Assembly (NCBI GenBank): GCA_050732575.1
Contig: JBOHRF010000059.1
Span: forward strand, 1 to 22,519
Direction of reading: 5' to 3'
DNA length: 22,519 nt
From: JBBDWZ01 sp050732575
GTDB lineage: Bacteria > Gemmatimonadota > Gemmatimonadetes > Longimicrobiales > RSA9
The position numbers were made by a program, and so were the translations under genes. Each line of letters starts with the position of its first letter. Positions within the stretch are counted from its first letter, which is position 1. Below the pieces are notes generated by a model. The model was not told the origin of the DNA. It saw only the letters and a list, made by a program, of their open reading frames with translations, and did no database searches. Below are positions 1 through 7,860 of the stretch, in pieces.

Positions 1-682
1 TTTTGCCGTGGTCACCAATCCCAAAGTGCACGTGCAGATCGATGACGCGCGCCACTACCTGCTCACCACGGATCAGAAATTCGATGCCATTACATCCGAC
101 CCGTTCGATCCCTGGGTCAAAGGCGCCGCCACGCTCTACACCAAGGAGTTCTTCGAGGTAGCCAAGGCACATCTCAATCCGGGTGGAGTCATTACGGTGT
201 TCGTGCAGCTCTACGAGAGCGGCATGGCGGCCGTGAAAAGCGAGATTGCCACGTTCCTCGAAGTTTTCCCCAATGGCGTTGTGTTCGGCAACACGTACCA
301 GGGTGGTGGCTACGACGTGGTGTTGATGGCCAAGATGGATGACAAGCCCATCGACATCGATCTGGTCGAGCAGCGTTTGCGCCGGCCCGAGTACAATGTG
401 GTCACGCATTCGCTATCCGAGATCGGCTTCTTCTCCGCAGTGGATCTGTTCGGCCGTTTCGCGGCGCAGGGCCCGCAGTTGCGGCAGTGGCTGGCCGACG
501 CAGAGGTGAATCGCGATCGCAATTTGCGCTTGCAGTACCTGGCCGGCTTTGGCGTGAACGCCTACGAGCAAGCGCGCATCTATTCGGAAATTCTGTCCTT
601 CCGCCAATGGCCGGAAACGTTGTTCACGGGCTCGCCCGAGAGCATTGGCGCGCTGCGCACCGCGATTGCGACCAGTCAGTAG
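1..682 (+). CDS. Spermidine/spermine synthase-like protein, C-terminal part (partial at left edge)
   Basis: The frame is open from the first bases of the window (codons in phase with base 2), so the start lies outside it; the stop is TAG at 680-682. The visible part carries the second half of a spermidine-synthase-type Rossmann methyltransferase fold. An acidic DDAR motif is followed by a SDPFDPW segment (typical active-site DP region), then a LYTKEFF stretch and a NPGGV strand-turn, as in polyamine aminopropyltransferases and the fused membrane/spermidine-synthase proteins common in Acidobacteria and Gemmatimonadota. The family transfers an aminopropyl group from decarboxylated SAM to putrescine, but many fused relatives have no proven substrate. 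About 110 residues beyond the catalytic core form a helical C-terminal region that I do not recognise. Whether transmembrane helices precede the domain cannot be seen. Family membership is fairly certain; the reaction is not. Confidence 0.8.
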   Translation, partial: FAVVTNPKVHVQIDDARHYLLTTDQKFDAITSDPFDPWVKGAATLYTKEFFEVAKAHLNPGGVITVFVQLYESGMAAVKSEIATFLEVFPNGVVFGNTYQGGGYDVVLMAKMDDKPIDIDLVEQRLRRPEYNVVTHSLSEIGFFSAVDLFGRFAAQGPQLRQWLADAEVNRDRNLRLQYLAGFGVNAYEQARIYSEILSFRQWPETLFTGSPESIGALRTAIATSQ

Positions 683-702
683 CCGATTGCCAGGTTGCGC
701 GT

Positions 703-742
703 AAGCACGGGTTGAAAATGATCGCCCGTGCTTGACACGGGC
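703..742 (+). repeat. Two overlapping, mutually exclusive hairpins
   Basis: AAGCACGGG (703-711) pairs perfectly with CCCGTGCTT (725-733) across a 13-base loop. GCCCGTG (724-730) also pairs perfectly with CACGGGC (736-742) across a 5-base loop. The middle segment belongs to both stems, so only one can form at a time. No T-tract follows, so this is not a standard intrinsic terminator for the preceding gene. The second stem covers a TTGACA hexamer at 732-737. Confidence 0.5.
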
Positions 743-761
743 GCGTGGGGCAGGTTATCCA
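732..761 (+). promoter_or_regulatory. Candidate sigma-70-type promoter for the lipoprotein pair
   Basis: A perfect TTGACA lies at 732-737. A weak -10 candidate, TATCCA (three of six consensus bases), lies at 756-761, 18 bases further on. The start codon at 836 would leave a leader of roughly 70 bases. The -35 is convincing and the -10 is poor, so this is only a candidate. Confidence 0.35.
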
Positions 762-835
762 CCACGTTCAGGCGGCCGACGCTGGCCGCATCCGGCCGGC
801 GTCGTTGTGGGTCTCAAACCGGCGGAAGCACGCCT

Positions 836-2224
836 ATGTTACTTGCCCTGAGGCAGCGCAGCGCAACCATTCGAATTTGCGCGATCGGCGTAGCCCTGTT
901 GCTGGTGCCTGCCTGCAAGAAGCCCAAGTGGGATCCTCCCAGCGTCCCAAAAGTCACTAAGGTTGAAGTCGTTCCAGGTGTGATTTACGCCGGCCACGCG
1001 AGCGATGGCGTGGGCACGACCTTCGAGCTGACCGCGCGGCTCATCAGTCCGAGCGAGCGCATCATCGACATCAATGGTTACCCGAGCGCAATGTCGATCC
1101 AGTGGACTTCCGCAACGCCTGGACTGTTCCAAGACGCAACCAAGAATCCGGTCATCATTCACGTGCCGAACAGCCCGGGCACGATCATCAATGACATCAA
1201 AGCTACGGTCACAGTCAAACGCGGGAGTGTAGTGGAGAAAGTAGTGAATGCCGTGGCGGGCGAGCTTCACATTGCGCCGCTCACGGGTGATGGCACCTCC
1301 GATTGGATCCGGGTGGAATACATTCCGGATCAGCCTCCGGTGGCTATAGTGCTGGATGCCGGTCATGCGGGCGCATGCATGGAAGACGCGGCCCTGGCCG
1401 TGGTTCAAACGGCCTTTCTGAAACGGAACCTGGAACCGGTATCAGGGTGCCGGCCTGAGCTGGCGCTGTTCTCCATGAGTCGTGAGATGGCGTTCCGAGA
1501 TCAGGTCGATCATGCCTGGACGGTCAACGTGGATGACCTGACGCTGGATCCGCTGGATACGCCCAATCTTCGAACCGTGCCCGTATTCGTCGGTCTGCTG
1601 GGCACGCAGGATGTGATGTTGGCGCAGGACGAAGTGAAGTTGCTGAACCAGCGATTGGACCGGAATCGCGCGGGCATCACGATTGAAATGATTGCCGCCT
1701 TCCAGCATGAACAGGACTTTCCGCTGGTCGTCGAGGATGCGTGCGAGACGACCTTCATCAACGCGTTTCTGGCGGCCATCGACAAAGACATTGAAGTGGA
1801 TGACGATCTCTTCATCCTGTTCGTGCCGGAAACGGACAGCGATGTTCTGGGCTATGCGTGTCCCCAAGCACTCGATCAGGTTGGCCGAGTGGTCTATCTG
1901 TCGGCGGCCGAGTACTTGCCGTCGACCGCCGCGCATGAAGTGGGGCATGTGTTGTCCTTGATTGGTCCCTGGGTGGGCAACGGCGGCGGGCACGCCAACG
2001 CGATTGGCACATTCCGTCAGGACAATTTGATGTGGAACGCCATCGACTGGGACATTCGCTTGCATCAGAGCCGCTTTTCGGTCGGGCAGATCTACCGCAT
2101 GAACCTGCACGAGAAGTCGTTCCTGACCGACATGGTCTGGCCGGGCGGACCGAATCCCAAGAAAACGCGGCCGTGCGCCCCCGAGACCGATTGTCCGTCT
2201 CTGGACAAAGAACCGGGGCAATAG
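836..2224 (+). CDS. Lipoprotein with Ig-like N-terminus and zincin-type metalloprotease domain
   Basis: ATG at 836 was chosen because a lipoprotein signal starts there: basic N-terminus, hydrophobic ALLLV core, then lipobox VPAC with Cys27 followed by two Lys. A GGCGGAAG sequence precedes it at 821-828. The longer frame back to 728 adds only a non-signal-like Arg-rich stretch. The protein has 462 residues. Residues about 37-140 look like an Ig-like beta domain. The C-terminal half holds HEVGH (367-371), a further His at 386 in a GGGH turn, and NLMW with Met399, resembling the zinc site and Met-turn of metzincins. The second-to-third His spacing (15 residues) exceeds the usual 6, so the third ligand is uncertain. 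Several Cys (for example in the RPCAPETDC tail) suggest disulfides outside the cytoplasm. The role is probably a surface or periplasmic protease; the substrate is unknown. Likely co-transcribed with the gene 8 bp downstream. Confidence 0.75.
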   Translation: MLLALRQRSATIRICAIGVALLLVPACKKPKWDPPSVPKVTKVEVVPGVIYAGHASDGVGTTFELTARLISPSERIIDINGYPSAMSIQWTSATPGLFQDATKNPVIIHVPNSPGTIINDIKATVTVKRGSVVEKVVNAVAGELHIAPLTGDGTSDWIRVEYIPDQPPVAIVLDAGHAGACMEDAALAVVQTAFLKRNLEPVSGCRPELALFSMSREMAFRDQVDHAWTVNVDDLTLDPLDTPNLRTVPVFVGLLGTQDVMLAQDEVKLLNQRLDRNRAGITIEMIAAFQHEQDFPLVVEDACETTFINAFLAAIDKDIEVDDDLFILFVPETDSDVLGYACPQALDQVGRVVYLSAAEYLPSTAAHEVGHVLSLIGPWVGNGGGHANAIGTFRQDNLMWNAIDWDIRLHQSRFSVGQIYRMNLHEKSFLTDMVWPGGPNPKKTRPCAPETDCPSLDKEPGQ

Positions 2225-2232
2225 GGGCAGAC

Positions 2233-3339
2233 ATGGATCGAGCACAACGAACGCATGCAGGGCCGGCCGGCTGGTGCCGGGCACTTGTCTGCGCATGCGC
2301 AATACTGGTGTGCGTGGGTTGCGGTGGAACGCGATCGCCAACGGAGCGCGAGCGGGTGGGCGTGATGAATTGGCTGACCTGCGTGGATTGCACCAACAAT
2401 GAGCGCAGTTTCGTGGTCGACTCACTGGGCCGAACCATCATTCCGCTGCTCGACCAGGTGCTGCAGGGCATCGATTCGATTTACGGGCCCAACATGCACT
2501 ACAACTTCCGCAGCGAATGGATGGAGCTCTCGACCGCGGCCGTGGATTCCGGCCCGTATCTCGATCGATTCAACACGAACTTCAAGAACCTGGTTCAGCG
2601 GCGGGCGGCCATTGCCCTGGGTGACCTGGGCGCGAGTAAGATCCTGCAGACGGCCCTGAATGAGTCCGTGGCCAGAGGCTACCGCGCCGATCTGATTCGG
2701 GTCATCCGGCGCTCGTTGGACGTTGCGCAGGGATTGCCGGGGATTCCGGGCGTTCCTGCCGACGTCAACCCGATTCCGGACGCGGTCACCATTGCCGTGG
2801 GTGACAGTGCCGTCATCAAGGCCATCGTCATGGACAGCAGCGGCGCATTACTACCCAATGAAACGCTGGTGTGGTCGAGTTCGCTAATTGCGGTGGCCAC
2901 CGTGGCGCCGCGACCTCGCCAGAGAGGATGGGTCGTCGGCGTGGCGGTTGGTACTGCGACAGTCCGCGCAACCTCAACGAATAACGTGTTGGGTGCGACC
3001 GTGGTCACGGTGGTGCCCGCGCAAACGATCTACCGCATGTCGATCGCGGGTGGGAATGCACAAACGGACACGATCGATCAGGTCCTGCCGGATTCACTGC
3101 GCGTGAGTGTGACCGACACGGGTGGCAATCCGGTAAGTGGTGTCGCGGTGAATTGGAACGTGCGTTACGGCGGAGGCGTGTTCGAAAGCACGGGAACTGC
3201 CGAGACCACTACGCTGACCGGGGCCACCGGCATTGCGCGCGTGCGCTTCCGTTTGGGGCCGACCGCCGGCCTGGCTGCCATCAGCGCGGTGGCCGGCAGT
3301 ACGTCAATTCGGTTCAGGCAACGCGCCATCAATCCGTGA
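2233..3339 (+). CDS. Lipoprotein with helical (HEAT-like) region and two bacterial Ig-like domains
   Basis: ATG at 2233 follows an AGGGGCAG ribosome site and starts a signal ending in CVGC (lipidated Cys30). The open frame reaches back to 2032 inside the previous gene, but without a signal or ribosome site. The product has 368 residues. Residues about 45-165 are helical; the stretch RRAAIALGDLG resembles a HEAT-type helix. Residues about 178-263 resemble a Big_2 Ig-like domain (IAVGDSA start, TATVRATS near its end). Residues about 265-366 resemble an invasin-type Big_1 domain (DTGGNPVSGVAVNW, then GIARVRF). Such lipoproteins usually sit on the outer membrane and bind ligands or other envelope proteins. 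The 8-bp gap to the zincin lipoprotein suggests co-expression and perhaps a shared task. Function is unknown. A strong terminator follows. Confidence 0.75.
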   Translation: MDRAQRTHAGPAGWCRALVCACAILVCVGCGGTRSPTERERVGVMNWLTCVDCTNNERSFVVDSLGRTIIPLLDQVLQGIDSIYGPNMHYNFRSEWMELSTAAVDSGPYLDRFNTNFKNLVQRRAAIALGDLGASKILQTALNESVARGYRADLIRVIRRSLDVAQGLPGIPGVPADVNPIPDAVTIAVGDSAVIKAIVMDSSGALLPNETLVWSSSLIAVATVAPRPRQRGWVVGVAVGTATVRATSTNNVLGATVVTVVPAQTIYRMSIAGGNAQTDTIDQVLPDSLRVSVTDTGGNPVSGVAVNWNVRYGGGVFESTGTAETTTLTGATGIARVRFRLGPTAGLAAISAVAGSTSIRFRQRAINP

Positions 3340-3363
3340 CCGGATGACCATCGGCCAATGGTG

Positions 3364-3396
3364 AACCGGCCGCGTAATACACGCGGCCGGTTTTTT
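3364..3396 (+). terminator. Intrinsic terminator after the lipoprotein pair
   Basis: A perfect 11-bp stem, AACCGGCCGCG (3364-3374) with CGCGGCCGGTT (3382-3392), encloses a 7-base loop and runs directly into six T (3391-3396). It starts 24 bases after the stop at 3339. The opposite strand has the same stem but no T-tract, so it is directional for the plus strand and may only partly stop the convergent minus-strand operon. Confidence 0.92.
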
Positions 3397-3443
3397 ATGG
3401 TGAGGGCGCGACAGCCAGCCCAACGCGAACGGCTGCCATCAAA

Positions 3444-3737
3444 TCAGGAACCAAAATCGGGCGGCGGCGGCGGGTTCCCGTTGCCCGTAGTGGCGCCGCA
3501 ATAGGTGACAGTAGCAGGAGCGTAGGCCGCCGGGTTCTTGGCGACTACGTCGCAGACGGCGTTCTTGGTGCGTGTGCCCCAGTTGTGCATGTCATTCGCC
3601 CAATTCTGCAACTCGGTTTCCAAGGCGTCATAGTCCGACTTGAGCGCATCGAATTCCGCCTTGCTCACCGGATGTGTGCAGGCAACCATTAGCAAGGCCA
3701 CACCGCCCAACATGGTCAACGTCCAGGTCTTGCGCAT
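3444..3737 (-). CDS. Small coiled-coil lipoprotein
   Basis: 97 residues. The ATG (3737-3735) is preceded by a GGAGGG ribosome site. The signal peptide MRKTWTLTMLGGVALLMVAC ends in a good lipobox (MVAC, Cys20). Residues about 25-50 show a heptad-like pattern (FDALKSDYDALETELQNW), suggesting a short coiled coil. Two Cys (62 and 80) could form a disulfide, and the tail is Pro-rich (five Pro before DFGS). The gene starts 27 bp after the kinase stop on the same strand, so it is probably the last gene of the kinase operon. No named family is recognised. It resembles the small alanine/aspartate-rich lipoproteins often found in the outer membrane or periplasm. Whether it interacts with the kinase ectodomain is only a guess from position. 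Confidence 0.75.
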   Translation of the reverse strand: MRKTWTLTMLGGVALLMVACTHPVSKAEFDALKSDYDALETELQNWANDMHNWGTRTKNAVCDVVAKNPAAYAPATVTYCGATTGNGNPPPPPDFGS

Positions 3738-3764
3738 GAAGTCCCTCCGTCAGGATGAAATGGA

Positions 3765-6635
3765 TCAGGATGCGGCAGCCAGCAAGTCAGCACGTCCCAT
3801 GGCCTGCAATCGCCGCCTCGCTTCCGCGGCGCGCGCTCGCCACAACGAGCCGGGCAGCGCGGACGCAGCCCGGTAGCGCAGAGCAAGACTCCTGGGTACG
3901 AAAGCAGTGAAGAGAAGGGGCTGCGGATGATCGAGCGCGGCCGCAGTCCAGTACGCTTCCTCGAGCTGTCCACGCACCAGCAACAATTGAGCGAGCAGGA
4001 CTCGCTCCGCCGGGAATGCCTCATTCATGGCGGTCAATAGTTCGGCCCGCGTGCCCACCGCGTACAAGCTGCGCAGCGAATCGATGGCGGCGGCCGTATC
4101 CCTGGCCATTAGTGCCTGACGCGCGGCAATGGCTTTGCCCATGAGCCGGTTGCGTGGGTTGACCGCGCCCGTGTCTGCCTCGGCCATGCGCAGACGAATG
4201 GCGGTCACGGCCGCGTGGTCTCCCAGGTGCGCTCTCCAGCTGCCCAGCAGCCACAACGTGCGCGGGCCGGCGCCCCGAAAGTCAGGCCAACGTGACAATG
4301 CGATCGAATCGACGCGCCGCGCTCCCGCAGAAAGGTCGGCACCCGCCAGCACGTCCAGGGGCGGCAGGAAAAGCGCGGCACTGATCCCCGCGGCCACTGT
4401 GGTATCGAGCAGCGCCTGCGCCTGCTGGGCATGACCCTGCGCCACCAACACGCTCTGTAATCCGAGGGTGGCGGCCCAGCGTTTGTTGGGTGCCAGGTTG
4501 GGCAATCCGAGCAGGCTCCGGAAGCCCTGCGCGGCACAGTCCAGATAGGCGCCGCCGGTAGCAAGCTGCTGCGCGGCTTCCAGCACCACGTCAGCACTGC
4601 GCGTCGCTTCTGCCTGCCACCGGGCCGGGTCCAGACTGCGCCGCGCACAATCGAGCACAACGGCAGTTGCGGCCACACGCGCCACGCCGTCTGCGCCTGA
4701 CTCGCGCAGTCGCTTGACCAGCGTTTCTGCGCGCAGCAGGTCACGGTTGCGAATGGCGTATTCGCTCAGGTGAACCAGAGGCGGTGCAAAGTCTGGATCG
4801 AGGGCTGCTGCTGTTTCGAAGGCCTGCTGCGCCGACGAATCGGCGCGCAGATCGCGGGGCAGCAAATGCTGATAGACCTCGCCCAACCCCATCCAGGCTT
4901 CACTCCATTCACGCTGCAGCGCGAGCGCTTCCCGGAATTGACGGACCGCGTCGTCGGCGCGACCCTCCAGATGCGCGCGCAGGGCGCGGATGAAGTGCCG
5001 GTAGCGCATGGGCAGGATGGAATCGTTGGCCACAGCAATGCGCGACAATTCGTCGGCCACGTCGCTCTGTTCGACCCAACTGGCGGCTTGCGCGCCTTTA
5101 ACCGCGGCAATCACCAACAATGAGTCTTTGCGCACGGCATCGCGGTAATGCGTCAGGGCATTGGTGAAGCGGGCACGCCGATACTCCAGGTCACCGCGTA
5201 TCCAGAGTGAAACCGCAGCCGCATCCCGATCGGTCAAGATGGACAGGTCGATCTTGCGGCCCGGATCGATCAATTCCGGCAACAGATCGATCATGGCCCG
5301 AATGCCAACCTGTTCGGCCGTAAATCGAGAGTGTGCGCCCGTGAATGCCGCGTTGTGCACGACCGTGTCGGTGCGCGCGTCGTGCAAGGTGAGGAGTACA
5401 GACGTTGAATCACCGCGCGTGGTAACACCGCCGGTAATGAAGTGAGTGGCACCACGGCTCAGCGCTATGGCGCGCGCGGCCGACAGAGAAGTGCGCGCAG
5501 GATCCGCACGCTGATCGGGGTTCAGGTACGTGTAGCCATCGATGGGTTTCAGCGGTTCTGCGTGGAGCAGTGCGTTGGCAATGCCCATGGCCATGGCCGA
5601 GCCATCCGTCTGACCCCCGCGGTTGGCCAGCGGAAAAACCATGACCTTGTTCGAATCGAGCACCACGGCCGGCGTCCGCGTGGCCAACCACACGCCGAGC
5701 GCGAGCGCGACCACCAGGATGCCCGCAATCAGCACTGGCCGCGGGATGCGCAGGCCGGACTCACGCTTACCGTGCCGTAAGGATCCGGTCTGCCAGCCAG
5801 TAAGCACTTCATCAATCGAAGTGCGGAGCTCGCTGGCCGTGGAGAATCGGTCGGCTGGTGTTTTGGACAGGCAGCGGCGCAGCAGTTGATCCGCTTCCTC
5901 GGGAAGATCGGGGCGCAACGTAGTAGCGGAAGGTGCCGCCTCACTGATCTGTTTGGCGATGATGGATATGCGCGTGCGACCGGTGAACGGTGGTTGCCCG
6001 GTCAGCATCTCGAATAGAACGCAGCCCAGGCTGTACAGGTCTGCGCGTCCGTCAATGTGTTCGCCGCCTTCGCACTGTTCGGGGCTCAGGTATTCGGGCG
6101 TGCCGATGACAATGCCGGACTCGGTCAAGCGCTCGGAGTCGGCGCTCTCTGCGGCAATGGCAATCCCGAAGTCCGTCAGCACCGGGTGCGCGCCATCGAT
6201 GAACACATTGCCCGGTTTTACATCACGATGGATTACGCCCTGCTGGTGCGCATAGTCCAGTCCGTCCGCCAAAGCGCGCGCTATGCGCAAGGACTCCTCA
6301 AAGCCCAGGCGGCGCTCACGCTTGAGCCGATCGCGCAGCGTTTGCCCTTTGATATATGGCATGGCGTAATACAACGTTCCTTGTACTTCACCGGAGTCGA
6401 GCAGCGGACGAATGTGCGGGTGAAAAAGACGTGCGGTGATGGCGATTTCGCGCAGGAATCGGTCGGCGCCAATCACAGCGGCCAATTCCGGGCGAATGAC
6501 CTTGAGCGCGACGTCACACATACGGAAGCGGTCGCGGGCCAGGAAGACATCGGCCATCCCGCCCGTGCCCAGGTGGCTCACGACTTCATAACGATCGCCG
6601 AGCGCCGAGCGAATGCCCTGGATGGAGTCGGCCAA
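3765..6635 (-). CDS. Transmembrane Ser/Thr protein kinase with C-terminal TPR region
   Basis: 956 residues. The start is TTG (6635-6633) with a G-rich ribosome site (six G) three bases upstream. A stop in the same frame lies at 6662-6660 with no ATG between, so TTG is the only sensible start. The Hanks-type kinase domain spans residues about 16-280: glycine loop GTGGMADV (23-30), Lys45, Glu63, HRDVKPGN (136-143), DFG (155-157), SPE (184-186). All catalytic residues are present, and it is an RD kinase. A single transmembrane helix lies at about 299-318. The extracytoplasmic part begins with a region resembling the FlgO/TolB-like segment seen in such kinases (about 330-460), followed by helical TPR-like repeats (about 470-900). 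The layout fits a receptor kinase that senses an envelope signal. The small lipoprotein gene follows 27 bp downstream. Substrates are unknown. Confidence 0.9.
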   Translation of the reverse strand: MADSIQGIRSALGDRYEVVSHLGTGGMADVFLARDRFRMCDVALKVIRPELAAVIGADRFLREIAITARLFHPHIRPLLDSGEVQGTLYYAMPYIKGQTLRDRLKRERRLGFEESLRIARALADGLDYAHQQGVIHRDVKPGNVFIDGAHPVLTDFGIAIAAESADSERLTESGIVIGTPEYLSPEQCEGGEHIDGRADLYSLGCVLFEMLTGQPPFTGRTRISIIAKQISEAAPSATTLRPDLPEEADQLLRRCLSKTPADRFSTASELRTSIDEVLTGWQTGSLRHGKRESGLRIPRPVLIAGILVVALALGVWLATRTPAVVLDSNKVMVFPLANRGGQTDGSAMAMGIANALLHAEPLKPIDGYTYLNPDQRADPARTSLSAARAIALSRGATHFITGGVTTRGDSTSVLLTLHDARTDTVVHNAAFTGAHSRFTAEQVGIRAMIDLLPELIDPGRKIDLSILTDRDAAAVSLWIRGDLEYRRARFTNALTHYRDAVRKDSLLVIAAVKGAQAASWVEQSDVADELSRIAVANDSILPMRYRHFIRALRAHLEGRADDAVRQFREALALQREWSEAWMGLGEVYQHLLPRDLRADSSAQQAFETAAALDPDFAPPLVHLSEYAIRNRDLLRAETLVKRLRESGADGVARVAATAVVLDCARRSLDPARWQAEATRSADVVLEAAQQLATGGAYLDCAAQGFRSLLGLPNLAPNKRWAATLGLQSVLVAQGHAQQAQALLDTTVAAGISAALFLPPLDVLAGADLSAGARRVDSIALSRWPDFRGAGPRTLWLLGSWRAHLGDHAAVTAIRLRMAEADTGAVNPRNRLMGKAIAARQALMARDTAAAIDSLRSLYAVGTRAELLTAMNEAFPAERVLLAQLLLVRGQLEEAYWTAAALDHPQPLLFTAFVPRSLALRYRAASALPGSLWRARAAEARRRLQAMGRADLLAAAS

Positions 6636-6905
6636 ATTCCCCCCGTCAAGCCTGCAGAATCAGCCTCGTGCCGTACGCGCTCCCGTGACGCCGCTCTCGT
6701 TGTTAGCCTTGAACCGGTCCTCAACCGTCATATGGCCGCGTCTCATCGGCCAGGCCAGGAAGGCCAACGAAGGGAGTCGATCGGAAGCGGTAGCGGCGGG
6801 CAAGGATGCCAGCTGCGTCGCCAGCGGTGGAGAAGATGTGGGAACAGGCGGCGGCAAGGCAAGCTGCGTCGATCAGCGCTTGCTTACCAGACTGCGTCAT
6901 CCGCC
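6636..6905. other. Intergenic region between the beta-barrel gene and the kinase
   Basis: A 270-bp gap on the minus strand. I see no convincing terminator or sigma-70 promoter. It must hold the kinase ribosome site (six G at 6639-6644). The size suggests that the kinase-lipoprotein pair is a separate transcription unit from the sigma/OMP genes. Confidence 0.4.
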
Positions 6906-7778
6906 TCAGCGGAAGGAGAGCATGATGCCTATCTCGGGGGCCCAGTCGGTCGCTTTGGAAGTCAGCCCGATTGCATTGTTAAACTTAAGGAAAAGGTTGG
7001 GCGTCAAGAACCACTGCGCTTCGGTAATCAGCTCGAGATCGGCACCGCTGCCTTCCACACCAGCAAACAAACGAAAGCGCCGAGACACGCGTTTCAAGTA
7101 CTCGAGCGCATACTCCCCCAGACCCACGGACCCCTGATCACCGTCATATTCGAGCGCGGCGCGCAACGTGGCCGTGCCCCAGGCAAAGCCGCGCACCACG
7201 CCGGTGCCCAGCTTGAACTCCCAGGCCTGTGTGCCGATAAGGCGCTTCTGCTTTTGCAGTGGAAAGACGGTTTCGAAATAAGAGAAGAACTCAGGACGGC
7301 GGTCGGATTCCTGGTTCCAGCGCCAGCGCACCTGACCTTCCACATCGCCGATTCCGGATTCTTCCACGTGGGCCGGCATGCTGGTCGGGTCTGACGAAGA
7401 TTTCTCCTGCCGGGCAGTAATGATCGCAGCCTCGAATTCCACAGCCAGTCTGTGAGTAAACCCATAACTCAGAAAGATCAGCCCTTCGGCGGCGCTATAC
7501 TTCCCGCGAAAGTCCTGATCCAGGCCAAAGCCAAATTCATCCGGACTGTACTCGCCGTTGCTATCGCGATAGTACTCGAAAAATGGATAAACAAGAAGCT
7601 GACCGCGCTCGATGTAGGTGCCGAACATTGAGGTAGGCACGCCCGCACCGCGATCGCGCAGTCGATTGATCTGCTGTCCGTGTGCGCCGGCCGAGTCCGT
7701 GAAGGCAGTGAAAAGCACCGCGCAGGCGAGACCTTGGGCGACGCCGGTGCGGTGGTAGTTTCCCCTCACTCCAACCAT
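6906..7778 (-). CDS. Outer-membrane beta-barrel protein, porin or transporter-like
   Basis: 290 residues from ATG 7778-7776, with GGGAG upstream at suitable spacing. The open frame extends to 7925 but the extra part runs into the anti-sigma gene and lacks a signal. A Sec-type signal is likely in the first 33 residues (hydrophobic VAQGLACAVLFTAF, small residues SAGAHG before the mature GQQ). The rest alternates hydrophobic and polar residues, is rich in aromatics and charged turns, and ends in a beta-strand with Phe next to last (GIMLSFR), as expected for an outer-membrane barrel. It resembles the phenol-degradation-type (MetA-like) transporter or porin family, but that is a loose resemblance. 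The gene follows the anti-sigma factor with an 82-bp gap that contains a copy of the TTGTCACAAAACG element, so it may be a direct target of the adjacent ECF sigma factor. Confidence 0.7.
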   Translation of the reverse strand: MVGVRGNYHRTGVAQGLACAVLFTAFTDSAGAHGQQINRLRDRGAGVPTSMFGTYIERGQLLVYPFFEYYRDSNGEYSPDEFGFGLDQDFRGKYSAAEGLIFLSYGFTHRLAVEFEAAIITARQEKSSSDPTSMPAHVEESGIGDVEGQVRWRWNQESDRRPEFFSYFETVFPLQKQKRLIGTQAWEFKLGTGVVRGFAWGTATLRAALEYDGDQGSVGLGEYALEYLKRVSRRFRLFAGVEGSGADLELITEAQWFLTPNLFLKFNNAIGLTSKATDWAPEIGIMLSFR

Positions 7779-7843
7779 GTGGCACTCCCGCTCCCATGGA
7801 TCTGGTCCGATGCCTGACCTGCAATAGGAGCAAAGCAATGAAG

Positions 7844-7856
7844 CGTTTTGTGACAA
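7844..7856 (-). promoter_or_regulatory. 13-base element, copy B, upstream of the beta-barrel gene
   Basis: On the minus strand this reads TTGTCACAAAACG and starts 4 bases after the anti-sigma stop codon. An identical copy lies at 9208-9220, 5 bases after the TonB receptor stop and upstream of the sigma gene. A GCTCC sequence follows about 12 bases downstream here and 11 bases in the other copy. The TGTCACA core resembles a -35 element described for some ECF groups (recalled as ECF41 type). Read as an ECF promoter it would place transcription start about 40 bases before the barrel ATG. Confidence 0.5.
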
Positions 7857-7860
7857 CGAT

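Noticed and set aside
1346..1372. IVLDAGHAG, similar to the first motif of N-acetylmuramoyl-L-alanine amidase type 3
   Set aside because: The remaining amidase zinc-site motifs and spacing are not seen, while the HEVGH zincin motif further on is clear; the resemblance is probably chance.
1442..2425. 327-codon minus-strand frame
   Set aside because: It is antisense to the zincin and Ig lipoprotein genes and has no recognisable domain.
3364..3392. Bidirectional terminator for the convergent kinase operon
   Set aside because: The stem is symmetrical but the minus strand lacks a T-tract after it.
6660..6857. 65-codon minus-strand frame ending 24 bases before the kinase start
   Set aside because: It begins with TTG without a good ribosome site, is Pro/Ala-rich in its first half and has no known family; a 23-residue peptide starting at its internal ATG cannot be excluded but is unsupported.
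6057..7394. 445-codon plus-strand frame across kinase and barrel genes
   Set aside because: It is antisense to two supported genes, spans their intergenic gap, and has no domain or ribosome site.
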